From Sciurus carolinensis (lineage: Eukaryota > Chordata > Mammalia > Rodentia > Sciuridae): a stretch of 64,000 bases of DNA. A program made the position numbers and the translations under genes. The first letter of the stretch is position 1, and the number at the start of each line of letters is the position of its first letter. A model generated the notes under the pieces. The model was not told the origin of the DNA. It saw nothing but the letters and a program-made list of their open reading frames with translations, and made no database searches. Of this stretch, positions 44,757-54,432 are shown piece by piece. Location: positions 1,352,001 to 1,416,000 of the forward strand of contig NC_062229.1 of NCBI RefSeq assembly GCF_902686445.1, given 5' to 3'.

Positions 44757-44937
44757 ATAACATTGAACCCAAGGCCTCACACATGCAGGCAACTGCTGTA
44801 CCACGGAGCCACATGCCCAGCGCTTTTTATTTTGAAACTGGGTCTTGTTAAGTTGTCCGGGCTGGCGTCAAATTTGCAATCCCCTGCCTCCCTCATCAGT
44901 TGCTAGATGACAGGCATACACCACCCTGCCTAGCATC
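44757..44937 (-). repeat. B1-dID composite SINE, inverted
   Basis: 'cattgaacccaaggcctcac', 'tgtaccacggagccacatgc', 'ttttgaaactgggtcttgtt' and 'gatgacaggcatacaccacc' give the whole composite in reverse. It lies directly after the L1 fragment. Confidence 0.85.
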
Positions 44938-45059
44938 ACTGCAGTATTTTGATCAGAGATTGGATAGATCCAACATATTTTAAGAAAATCGTCTTGGTTA
45001 TTTGGTCAATTCTACTGATAGGCAAAGTAAAATCAAGGCTGACTATTGACCATTGATCT

Positions 45060-45530
45060 TTGTTCTATAAGGTGGAAGGAACACTGGAAAAACAGGCTTT
45101 GTTCCCTCCAGAGAAACCAGCTTTTTGAAGAAAACTATATTCACTTATTAGCTGTGATATTTCTGGTCTGCCCATGAGCCAGGTATCAGAGGGTGTGGTA
45201 TGTGAAATGAGCCAGACACGAAAGGACAAATCCTCATGATTCCACTCACAGAATCTGAGGAGAGGATGGAAAGAGAATGGGAAGTTAGTGCTTAGGGGGA
45301 GGGTTTCAGTTTGGGAAGACAAGAAAGCTCTGGAAATGAGTGGTGAGGATATGGCATTAATGCCACTAAAACTGCTCTTCAAAATGGTTAAAATAGTAAA
45401 TTTTTTTTGTGGTGCTGGGAATTGAACCCAGCGCCTTTCAAGGCAAGCAACTCTGCCCCAAAATAGTAAATTTTATGTTGTGCATATGTTACCATAATTT
45501 TAAGAACATTTTTAAAAATTTTTAAGAAAT
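45060..45530 (+). repeat. L1-type 3' end split by an ID SINE
   Basis: 'gtgaaatgagccagacacga', 'tcatgattccactcacagaa', 'gggagggtttcagtttggga' and 'taaattttatgttgtgcata' are sequential words of an L1 3' UTR. An inverted ID element (45,405-45,459) is inserted, with the target AAAATAGTAAATTTT repeated on both sides (45,390-45,404 and 45,460-45,474). Confidence 0.8.
45405..45459 (-). repeat. ID-type SINE inserted in L1, with 15-bp target duplication
   Basis: A short inverted ID ('ggtgctgggaattgaaccca', 'gcgcctttcaaggcaagcaa'), preceded by the poly-T expected of an inverted A tail. It is flanked by perfect 15-bp duplications of the host L1 sequence. Confidence 0.9.
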
Positions 45531-45532
45531 AA

Positions 45533-45625
45533 ATGGATGTACTGGAGATGTAGCTCAGTGGTAGAATGCTTGCTTAGCATGTGTGAGGCCTCAGGTTTGA
45601 TCCCCAGCTGAAAAGAAAAAGAATA
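45533..45625 (+). repeat. ID-type tRNA-derived SINE
   Basis: 'ctggagatgtagctcagtgg', 'agaatgcttgcttagcatgt' and 'ggtttgatccccagc', then an A-rich tail. Confidence 0.9.
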
Positions 45626-45824
45626 AAATAGAAGAAGAAACAAAGCCCCTTCCATCACAGTTCACAGCCAAGTGAGAGAGAGAGCATCGATGAGGTAGGG
45701 ACAGTGGATGGTCTCACCTCCTTGCATCCATGTCCTTGGGTAACTTCTCCTCAACTGTGAACTGAACCCAGGGACTTGATTCTTTTTTTTTTTTTTTAAC
45801 TTTAGACCCTTGTCTTTTTTCTTT

Positions 45825-45958
45825 TTAGTTGTAGATGAACACAATACCTTTATTTATTTACTTATTTATTTTATGTGGTGCTGAGGATCCAACACAGTGC
45901 CTCACACGTGCGAGGCAAGTGTTCCACCACTTAGCAGCAACCCCAGCCCCCCCCAATG
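45825..45958 (-). repeat. ID-type SINE, inverted
   Basis: 'gtggtgctgaggatccaaca', 'cctcacacgtgcgaggcaag' and 'gttccaccacttagcagcaa', ending ccccagcccc. The inverted A tail is the (ttta)n run before it. Confidence 0.85.
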
Positions 45959-46149
45959 ACGTGACTCTAACAAGTAGGTAAGTCAGAGAGATGCAAGGTC
46001 GCTTCTGTAATTAGGTTATAAAAACTGTGATTTTGTTTTGCTAGCAGGTTCCCCATTGCCTTCTCAGCCTGTGCACTTTGATGAAGCAGCTGTGATGAGG
46101 CCCCTGTGGCAAGGATCTGAGAGTGTCCCCAGCCAACAGTCAGCAAGGA

Positions 46150-46412
46150 AACGAGAGCCCCCATCCCAGAGCTGGGGCTGAACCCTGCCAGTTACCATGT
46201 GCACCTGATCTTAGGCTCTTGTCCCATGTGAGCCTCCACGTGACTGCTTCCCAGGGGACACCTTGCTTGCATCCTTTGATAATGCAAAGCAGAGGACCTG
46301 GCTGAGCTTCCGCTGAATCCTGACCCACAGAAACGGGGTGGTAAAAGTTGTTTTCTGCCACTTACTCTTGGGGAAATTTGTTATGCAGCAATTGATAACT
46401 AATACACATACA
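46150..46412 (+). repeat. MaLR-type LTR fragment
   Basis: 'cttgcttgcatcctttgata', 'ctgacccacagaaacggggt' and the terminus 'ggggaaatttgttatgcagc', 'aattgataactaatac' match the 3' end of MLT1-like LTRs. A solitary decayed copy. Confidence 0.6.
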
Positions 46413-46506
46413 TAAGAGAAAAAATATAACTTGTACTAAATGCTGTGAAGAAAAAAGAGAAAAGAGAGCACTGTGTGGGAATGAGTCAAATAAAGAAGCT
46501 GAGCAG

Positions 46507-46631
46507 GGTTGGGGAGATAGCTCAGTTGGTAGAGTGCTTGCCTTGTAAGCACAAGGCCCTGGGTTTGATCCCCAGCACCACAAAAAAAAAAAAAAAAAAA
46601 AAAAGAAAGAAAGAAAGAAAGAAAAAAAAGC
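46507..46631 (+). repeat. ID-type SINE with A tail and target duplication
   Basis: 'ggttggggagatagctcagt', 'tggtagagtgcttgccttgt', 'gggtttgatccccagcacca', then A(about 24) and (AAAG)n. AGCTGAGCAG occurs at 46,497-46,506 and 46,632-46,641, the likely target duplication. Confidence 0.92.
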
Positions 46632-46861
46632 AGCTGAGCAGTAGGGAGAGCAGACAGGAGAGTCAGTGGTGAAGTAGAAAAGAGCTGGCCACAGTTAAGG
46701 ACATGGAAAGCCACTTGCTTTCCTGGCCAAATGTCAGGAACAATGAGATGAGACACTGGGAACCATTGCATAGGCCACAGGTGTGACTCAGTGAAGGGGC
46801 TTAAGCAGGGGAGGGTAATAATCCAATTGATGTTCTAAGGTCATCCTAACTCTGTACAAAG

Positions 46862-47048
46862 AAAGGCCACATTGCTGGATGCCTGGAATTCCAGTGGTAC
46901 AGGAGGTGAGGAAGGAGGGTCACAAGTTGGAGGCCAGCCTTGGCAACGGAGACCTGTCTCAAAATAAAATAAAAAGTGCTGGATATGTAGCTCAGGGGTG
47001 GGCACCCCGGTTCTAACCCTCAGTGCCAAACAGGAAAAAAAAAAAAGG
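46862..47048 (+). repeat. B1-dID composite SINE
   Basis: 'caagttggaggccagccttg', 'gacctgtctcaaaataaaat', 'gctggatatgtagctcaggg', 'gttctaaccctcagtgccaa' and an A tail. Worn but complete. Confidence 0.85.
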
Positions 47049-47389
47049 CTGAATGTTAGGGAGCAAGTCCTGCAGCGGGGAGGGTAGCTAAGAGTCATTC
47101 GAGTAGGGACCGGTGATGGTGGAGACGGAGGTAGCGGCCAGGGATGGAGGGGAGTGGAGGCTGCACTGGCAGGGCCAGCTGCCAGCCTGCTGTGCGGGCT
47201 TCAGAGGAGTGGCAGGGACATCCTCTCATCTCTGACCTGAGCCCGAGGTGAAGGCCGGTGTTGTCCCCCAAAGCTGGAGCAGCCCTGGAGGCTGCGAGGG
47301 AGCCCAGCTTTGTGGCAGTCAGCATGTAATGCCACACGCTCTCACACTGAACACCGGTTCACCATGGGAGCCCATGATCTGTGGTGGCT

Positions 47390-47660
47390 CTTTATTTTTT
47401 TATTTTTGGTTTTTTTTGCAATGCTGGGGATTGAACCCAGGGCCTTATGCTTACAAGGCAAGCACTCTACCAACTGAGCTATCTCCCAACCCAGTGGTTA
47501 TTTATTGTTCAATAAGTTGTGTCTGGTGCTTTCCAAAAAATTTTAAAGGTGGGGTCTCTTTGTGCTGCCCAGTTTGGCCTCCAGCTCCTGGGCTTGAGTG
47601 ACGCGCTTGCCTCTGACTCCTAGGCCCGGCGGGGACAGCAGGGGCACACCACGGCACTGA
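47390..47660 (-). repeat. Inverted ID SINE followed by inverted B1-like piece
   Basis: 47,390-47,495 has 'gctggggattgaacccaggg', 'ccttatgcttacaaggcaag' and 'ctaccaactgagctatctcc', the reverse of the same ID subtype as at 46.5 kb. 47,530-47,660 ('ggtggggtctctttgtgctg', 'ccagctcctgggcttgagtg') looks like an older 7SL-derived piece. Confidence 0.75.
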
Positions 47661-47944
47661 CTGGTCTGGGTCTTTTCACTATTGGACATTCAGCAGTTTG
47701 ACCCTGTCTTGCATATTTCACAACAAGAAAAGGGAAATGCCACAGGAGGACTCTTCTGGAGACGCATGAAGTGCAATATTCATTCAAGGTCATGTGGAAA
47801 ACAAGGCTGTTCAGAGAAGGAGCTGCATGATTTGAGCTTTTATTATTCCAACACGTGTTTCTGAAAACCTGTGCACCAGGACCTGTGCATCTTCAGAGTA
47901 CAACAGGAAAAGCTATGGACAACTTGGACTGCACTGAGCATTTA

Positions 47945-48062
47945 AAAAATCGTCCAGGGCGGCAGGGGCTCAGAGGCAGAGCGCTGGCCTGGCATGTGTG
48001 GGGTACTGGGTTCAATTCTCAGCGCCCACATTAAATAAAACAGAACAAAGGTCCACTGACAA
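47945..48062 (+). repeat. ID-type SINE
   Basis: 'ggggctcagaggcagagcgc', 'tggcctggcatgtgtggggt' and 'gggttcaattctcagcgccc', then an A-rich tail. Confidence 0.8.
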
Positions 48063-48112
48063 CTAAAAACAAAAACAATTGTCCCATAGAGAGAAACTGC
48101 GAGTGGCCTTAC

Positions 48113-48336
48113 GAGGCAAGTGAGGCTGGCGTGGCTCCCCGTCCTCCCAGCAGCTGGGGAGGCTGAGGCAGGAGGATTGCGAGTTCAAAGCCAGCCTGAG
48201 CATCTGAGACACTGAGCTACTCAGCAAGACCCTGTCTCTAAATAAAATATTTTTAGGAGGACTGAGGCTGTGACTCAGTGGTTTAAGTGGCCCTGGGTTC
48301 AATCTCTGGTACCAAAAAAAAAAAAAAAAAAAAAAG
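48113..48336 (+). repeat. B1-dID composite SINE
   Basis: 'gctggggaggctgaggcagg', 'gcgagttcaaagccagcctg', 'accctgtctctaaataaaat', 'ctgtgactcagtggtttaag' and an A tail of about 22. Confidence 0.95.
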
Positions 48337-48404
48337 GAAAGTAAGTGAAAAAAGGGAGAAGAAATGTGTTGGTTTTGCTTTTCTTGGTTGCAGACGATGC
48401 AATC

Positions 48405-48502
48405 CCTTTGTTTTAATTATTTGTTTTTGTGTGGTGCTGAGAATGGAGCCCAGGGCCTCCCACCAGTGAACTCCATCACTGAGCCACACCCCAGCCCCAT
48501 GA
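48405..48502 (-). repeat. ID-type SINE, inverted
   Basis: 'gtggtgctgagaatggagcc', 'cagggcctcccaccagtgaa' and 'atcactgagccacaccccag'. Confidence 0.8.
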
Positions 48503-48819
48503 AACATGAGCAATCTGCTGGACAATGCACTTGACAGAGAACGAAAGTCCTGAAATAAAGGTGGGAAGGGGTTGGCGGGCAAGTCACAGGGGGACAAACA
48601 GAAGAGGCAAATCAATGTGAGGAAAGACACCACAGGAATATAGAGCAAGACAGGTGTCAACTGAGCCCTGTACCAGCTTCGTGGGGTGTGACTGACAGGC
48701 ATGCGTGGCACTTGTTCAGAGTGCAAGACTCACCCAGCCAGCACAGCCAGGGTTCGTTCCTTGCTTGACCGAGTGGGACTGGGGGATATTTGGGTTATTG
48801 CCAGTCAATACAACATTTT

Positions 48820-49060
48820 AAAACTAAAAAATATCCAAGACGTAAAAAAAATGTGCAGCATTGGGAACTCTCATATGTAGCTAGTAGGAATGCAAACTGG
48901 AACAGTTCCTTTAGGGAACAGTCTGGTGACATCTTATGAAGTTCAACAAGCACCCACCTAGGACTCCGCCACCTCACCCCTAAGAACCTACCCAAAAAAA
49001 AACTAAGTCGCTCACAGAGACTCTGAGTAACTGTCAAAGGTACCCGTAACTGCAACAAAT
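48820..49060 (+). repeat. L1-type LINE fragment
   Basis: 'gggaactctcatatgtagct', 'agtaggaatgcaaactggaa' and 'agggaacagtctggtgacat' follow the L1 text '..CTCATAC.CTGGTGGGAATG...GGAAAACAGT'. Another possible L1 scrap is at 49,320-49,410. Confidence 0.65.
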
Positions 49061-49424
49061 GCCTGAAATCATCAGCTTATAAAGAGAAAAGGTTTGTTTT
49101 GGTTGGCGGCTTTGCAGGTTTGGACCGTGGTCAGCTGGCCTGTTGCTTTGGGCCTATGGCAGGACAGCTCATCATGGCGGGACACGGAGGACCGAACTGC
49201 CCAGCTGTGTGGGAAATTGGAAACGCAGTCTTTCAATCTGTAATCCCACACATACAATGTCTACTTGCTTATGTGCCAAAACAGCCCCCAAGTGCAAATG
49301 ACTGAAGGGCTGTTGTACAGAAAGAGTTAAAGGACCCATGTCCATCCTCGTTATGGCTTACTATGCAAAAGAGCAGGTGCAATTCTGTGTTCTGAGAGCA
49401 AACGGCAATAATGTGGATCATGAG

Positions 49425-49805
49425 TGTTCTCCAAAGGCCCTACAGGAGGAGGGGCCTGGAAGGTGGTAGGTCATGGGCAAGGGCCCTCACAGGGGACTGT
49501 GGGACCCTGGCCCTCCTCTCTCTTTGCTTTCTGGCTGTGAGGTGAGCTGTTTGCTCTTCCATGTGCTCCTGCCATGACATGCTGCCCTGCCACAGGCCCA
49601 AAGCAATGAGGCAATAATCATGGGCTATGACCTCTGAAAACTGAGTCAAAATCAACCTTTCCTCCTCTTGGAGAGCACTCACCTCGCACATGCGAGGACC
49701 ACGGTTCGAGTCCCTCCCCGGTCCGTCAGACGGAAAATCAACCTTTCCTCTTTATAAGTTGATCATCTCAGGTACTTTGTTCTAGTGACAGAAAGCTGAT
49801 TAACA
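49425..49805 (+). repeat. MaLR/MST-type LTR, interrupted by a tRNA-like insert
   Basis: 'ggtggtaggtcatgggcaag', 'ctctttgctttctggctgtg', 'ccatgtgctcctgccatgac', 'aaaatcaacctttcctc' and the terminus 'gacagaaagctgattaacac' are in the order of MST/MLT1-like LTRs. The final third is split by the 69-bp insert at 49,665-49,733. There is no coding capacity. Confidence 0.65.
49665..49733 (+). repeat. 69-bp tRNA-like insertion with 17-bp target duplication, no A tail
   Basis: The insert contains a perfect pol III box B (GGTTCGAGTCC, 49,703-49,713) preceded by a palindromic CCTCGCA..TGCGAGG hairpin. It is bounded on both sides by AAAATCAACCTTTCCTC (49,648-49,664 and 49,734-49,750). The length and sequence fit a truncated tRNA or ID-related RNA that was retroposed into the LTR. 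No A tail belongs to the insert itself, as in the described 'tailless retropseudogenes'. It is not a functional tRNA gene: the acceptor stem and a normal box A are not evident. Confidence 0.85.
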
Positions 49806-49899
49806 CAATTACCATGATATATGCTAAATGGAGAAAAAAGTTTGGAATAATTATAGACCATATTATGCCACTTTGTAAACCATGACAACAGACATCTGC

Positions 49900-49975
49900 A
49901 CTGTGGGTGCAGCTCAGTGGTAGAGCTTGTATGAGCCCTGAGTTCCGTTCCCAGCTCATGAAAAGGAAAAGAAAC
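49900..49975 (+). repeat. ID-type SINE, truncated
   Basis: 'ctgtgggtgcagctcagtgg', 'tagagcttgtatgagccctg' and 'agttccgttcccagctcatg', then an A-rich tail. An internal deletion removed part of the middle. Confidence 0.75.
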
Positions 49976-50139
49976 ACTTGGAATCTACCAGAGTTGTTAA
50001 CTGGAAAGGGCAAGTCTGAGGGACATAATACAAACTGTGGTTTTGTGGGACTGGAGGCAGCATAAGGTGTGGTTTTCTACTGTAGTTTAAGTATTTTGCT
50101 GTTGTCTGAACTTTTTCTAAAGAGGATATATTTGCCATT

Positions 50140-50335
50140 TCTTTTTTCAGAACTGGGGATGGAGCCCAGGGCCTTGCACATGCTAGGCAATCACTCCACT
50201 ACTGAGCTACACCTCAGTCCTTTTATTTTGAGGCAATCTCCTAGGTTGCCTAGGCTGCCTCAAACTTGCAATTCTCCTGCCTCTGCCTCCTGCCTCTCCT
50301 GGGATGATAGGCGAGCCTACCATGCCTGATTTATA
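50140..50335 (-). repeat. B1-dID composite SINE, inverted
   Basis: 'actggggatggagcccaggg', 'ctccactactgagctacacc', 'ttattttgaggcaatctcct' and 'caattctcctgcctctgcct'. Confidence 0.9.
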
Positions 50336-50372
50336 TTTTTGTAAAGTATAAATTGCAGATACTTTCACCTAC

Positions 50373-50578
50373 TTTTTTTTGGTACTGGGGATTGAGCCTA
50401 GGGACTTTAACCACAGCCACATCCTCATCCCTATTTTGTATTGTCTTTAGAGACAGGGTCTTGCTGAGTTGCTTAGGGCCTCCCTAAGTTGCTGAGGTTG
50501 TTTTTGAGCTTGTCATCCTCCTGCCTCAGCCTCCCAGCCACTGGGATTATAGGAGTGTGCCCCCACATCCGGTTACCT
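50373..50578 (-). repeat. B1-dID composite SINE, inverted
   Basis: 'ggtactggggattgagccta', 'gagacagggtcttgctgagt', 'tcctgcctcagcctcccagc' and 'gggattataggagtgtgccc'. The second of two tandem inverted composites. Confidence 0.93.
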
Positions 50579-50919
50579 TCATCTATTTGATGAGTCAACT
50601 TATTTCTCTATATTAATGGAATCATTATTTTAATGAATGCAGTCCAATTGGTTGATTTAAAAAAAAGAAAAAGAAAACACTTTATGGCTCATGTTTTCCT
50701 GTTCTCTTTAAGAAAATTTTGCCCAACCCAGAATATATTCTGTATTTCCTTCCAAAACCCATATGCTGTTCCCTTTCACAGATCCCGTGTGTAGAAACCC
50801 CAAGGCCTGGCAGCACCGACAGCCGGTTCGGTCACCCTTTGGGTGCTGTCTGCTGGGTCTCCAGGTGCCCCAGAGGCCCGTCTGCTCATGCACTTTCGTG
50901 GTATATCCAACACAGGAGG

Positions 50920-51250
50920 AATCCCGCTCCACGCGAGTCTAGCCCACGGCGGGTCCGGAAAGCCACGGCCCAACAGAACCCGTGGCTCCAGGGAGCACCT
51001 TCTTTGAGCTTCCCGTCAGCACTCGGCAGGGCGCTGCTGCGGAGGGCATTTCCCTCCCAGCTTGGCAAGGTCAGCCGGCGCGGGTGCTGCAGGCGCGGCG
51101 GGCTCTGGGCGCGCACGGCGGACTCAGCTCGGCCGCATCCTTCCGCCGGGTCCTGCGCCGCAGCGCCCGCGGGAGCGCGGCTGCCCCATCAAGGCGGACA
51201 GCGGCGGCCCTGCGAGGAGGGGGCGGAGGCGCGCGCGTTTGCGTTCTCCA
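50920..51250. promoter_or_regulatory. Unassigned CpG-rich patch between SLC39A3 and SGTA
   Basis: CpG is dense (ggcgcggcgggctctgggcg, gcgcccgcgggagcgcggct) for about 300 bases, while flanks are ordinary. It lies 6.5 kb upstream of the SLC39A3 promoter and about 2 kb beyond the likely SGTA 3' end, and neither gene accounts for it. It may be the promoter of a non-coding RNA, an orphan CpG island/enhancer or an old retrogene promoter. No open frame in it resembles a known protein. Confidence 0.5.
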
Positions 51251-52750
51251 GTTACCCATTTTGGGGTGAAATATTTTTCTGTGTAGCAAGATACTCTAAA
51301 GTCAGTGAACACACTATTTCTTGGTGGCAAAATGGCTCGGTACATCCGTGTGACGCGTTTACCTAGGGCCCGCTGTGTGCCCGCAGTCCCTCAGCCCCGG
51401 CTGCTTCTCTGGGGTGGCATCTTGGGCGCGGCGGGTGCCGAGCAGCTCCCCCGGCACTGCCCAGAATGCCTGGGGAGGAAAGCCACCCTGAGGCTGCAAA
51501 CAGCCGCTTCCGCGAGACTTGCACCCGGCTCCTGCGGCCTCAGGGGCGGGGAGCAGCAGTGTGGCTTTGGGACTCCACACCCTGAGGCTGTGGCGGCTGC
51601 TGGGACCCCGAGGTTCAGCCCTCTTCTGGAACCCCAAGTCACGACTCCACCGCCCGCTGACAGAACATTCGGAGAGGAGCTATTTCTGACTCACGTGGGG
51701 TGAGCAGTCTCATCCACACAGCTTCTCACGGAGGGGCCGCAGCCCCCCACCGTCCAGAGCCCGGAGGCTGGGCCTGGGAGGGTCGGAGCCCACCTGGGAA
51801 GGCCTGGGCAGCACACGCAGATGGCTCTGGGGACTCACGTTCACATCGTGTCCGCGGGTGCTTCTCACAGTGGGGCTGAGGGTTCAGGATGCAGTTCTGG
51901 GGGCGACTGGACGGTGGTCTTCAAGCTCTGGTTGTCTGCCTCACTACCTACGTCATGGCCCTGTGCCCAGGACGGGCTGGCATCCCCAAAAGTGTGCAGC
52001 CACCCAGGTGCAGGGCAGCACTGCCACTGCTGTTGGGGACACCAGAGCGCGTGCTCTGCCCTAGGGCTCGCCATGGCCGCGGACAGCGCAACGTCCAGGG
52101 TACCCTGCTGGCGCTGCCTGCCCACACAGCACGTGGCCTCCATCAGGCGCACCTTCTAACTTCTCGGAGGGGGCACTGGGGACTGATCCGAGCCACCCCG
52201 GCCCTTTCCACTTGTCAGGACAGGGCCCCACTCAGTTGTGGACGGCCGGCACGCACACATCTTGTAATTTCTCCAGTCATCCGTGGAAACTGAGGGAGTC
52301 AGCAGCTGAACCCTGAGCCCCACCCCTGCACACGGGCGGGGGTCCATGGGGAGATGGCCGCTCTCCCACGGGGCAGGGCTCCACCTGGAGCTGTGGTTCC
52401 CTGGCTCGGTGACCTGTCCTTGCCAGGCAATTGGAGACAGGAACTCAGAATTCAGAGTCTAGGTGCCACTGATATCCCAGCGACCCCCGTGCAGCTCCTA
52501 GCCACACCTGTCACTCAGGGAGGCCTGCTCTGCCCCCAGCTGGGCAGGTGGCCATCCTGTGCACCAGGGAGGGGAGGGAACCACATCACAGGAAGGCGGT
52601 GGCTCAAGCCATATCTGCTGCCCAGATACCTGTGACCTTGACACAGGAAGCAGTCGTGTGGGGCTCCATGCAATTCTGGGGCACCGGGTGGGCCAGGTGA
52701 TGGTCTGGAGGGCTGGGGGTACTCAGATCAACAAAGCCCAAGTCACGATG
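51250..52750. other. Intergenic DNA downstream of SGTA
   Basis: I recognised no coding exon, RNA gene or clear repeat in this 1.5 kb of moderately GC-rich unique-looking sequence. Confidence 0.4.
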
Positions 52751-52754
52751 TCTA

Positions 52755-52760
52755 TTTATT
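52755..52760 (-). terminator. SGTA: Candidate SGTA poly(A) signal
   Basis: The plus strand reads tttatt, so the minus strand has AATAAA, about 1.56 kb beyond the SGTA stop. It is the first canonical hexamer I found downstream of the stop. The implied 3' UTR length is plausible for SGTA. Confidence 0.5.
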
Positions 52761-54317
52761 CTCCACACGGCGTGCTCATCAGCACGTCCTGCTCGGGGCT
52801 GCGGGAGGCCGCGGCCCTTCTTCCTACTGGCTACCTACAACACACGCACTGCCTCTACCTGGCACGTGGCCCCAGCACCCCCAGGGTGCTCCAAAGCTCC
52901 ACGGCAAGACCGCGCAGTCCCATGGAGCCGAGCCTGCCTCCCCTGTAGCTGGGCAGGGTCTCGGGGACACCCGCGGTGGCTGTGCTTCCCAGGAGTCACT
53001 CTAGCCACTGCTTCTGGGCCAAGGAGGTGGTGCTGAGGACCCCAGAGGGCGCAGGGGCAGTGGGAGGGGACACAGACAGGTCAGGATGTCCTGGTCAACC
53101 TCTATGCAGGACTGACAGCACAGCCCAGCTGGACAGGAGCTTGTGACTATCTGCCATGGGACTGGAAGAGGGTGCGCGAGGGGGAAGAGACATGCCTGTC
53201 CATGCGCCCAGCAGAGAAGTCACAGAGCTGGGTCCTGCACAGGACATGCTGGCCAACAGGGTGCAGGACCTAGGAGCTGCCCGTTAGGCTGGTGGCTGGA
53301 GTTCCTCCCTGGAACACACTTCTGCGGCTGCTGGGGCGCGGGTGCCGGGGGGCTGGCAGTGAGTTCTTTCTAGCACAGCGCAGCCCGGGCAGCTGGAGGG
53401 TGACCCCGCAGCCCTTGCAGACGGGGGACAGGGTAACGCTGTGGAGGGTTCCCAAGGCCACAGGTGGCGCTTCTGCAGAGCGGCCCAGGCGCAGCCATGG
53501 GGCTGGGAGTAGGGGCTTCGGCTCTCCAGGGCTGGAGGAGCGAGCGGGGGAGGGGGGGCGGACAAAGGCGCTCAACGTGCAGGTCCAACTTCAGTTTTTT
53601 TCCTCTCTTGGGCAGCCCACAGAAGAAAGTGGCCAACCACGCGGAGGCTGCAGCTGGCCGGCAGAACAGGACAGCGCTGGGACAGCTGGAGGAAGACAGA
53701 CCAGACCCAGGTGGTCAGCCCATAGCAGGAGGCCGGGCCTCGCGTGCAGAGCTCTGGCAGGGCACTCAGGCCTGACACCGGGTGGTGCAGCTGGGGCTCG
53801 GGAGTCCAGCCTCCACCATGTTCTTGGAAAGAAGAGCTCGTTACGAAGGAAGCTGCCTGCAGCTCTGTGGCGGAACGTGAGCTCAGCCCGAGCAAGGCGC
53901 CAAAAAGAAAAGGAAGGACAGGCAGTGCCTGGAAGTGGCCAGGACCTTGCAGGGGGCGCTCGGGTGGGCAGCTTCAGGTTTCTGGTCTGGCCTTTCTAAG
54001 TAGTCTGGTCAGAAAGTCAAAGCTTGTCGATATCAAAGGGGAGAGGTGGCTCAGGGAGGCAGGGGGCCTCTCCTGCGGAGGCCGGGAGCCCCTGCCCACC
54101 AGACAGGCGAGGCTGGTGTGGGTCCTTGGGCCGCTGACCAAGCCAGCCAGGGTGGCCGGGTCCGGCTGGGACAATGGCCCACTTACAAGAGCCAAAACCA
54201 CCTGCTCTCAGGAGTAACCAGGCTCCCTGATGCAGACCTGGGTCTGTCCAGGCACCCGAGCGGCTTGGGCCAACGCTGGACAGGGTCCCGGCGGCCAGGG
54301 AAGCCTCACCTGGCCGG

Positions 54318-54432
54318 TCACTCCTGCTGGTCGTCGTTGCTGGCACTGGGGGTCCGGCTGCGCATCTGGCTCCTGAGCTGCTCGATCAGCTCTGGGTTCT
54401 GCTGCTGCATCTGCTGTGCAAACTGCTGGCCC
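54318..54432 (-). CDS. SGTA: SGTA last coding exon
   Basis: Codes residues 276-313, the glutamine-rich end ([29 protein letters not shown]) and the stop. Acceptor gtcccacgcag|gggccag. The 3' UTR follows, probably to about 52.74 kb. Confidence 0.95.

Noticed and set aside
49665..49733. A functional tRNA gene
   Set aside because: Box B is perfect, but no complete acceptor stem, no normal 7-base anticodon loop and no clear box A can be drawn. The flanking duplication shows it is a retro-insertion.
42065..49805. A coding endogenous retrovirus
   Set aside because: Only solitary, decayed MaLR-type LTR pieces are present. No gag, pol or env-like frames were seen.
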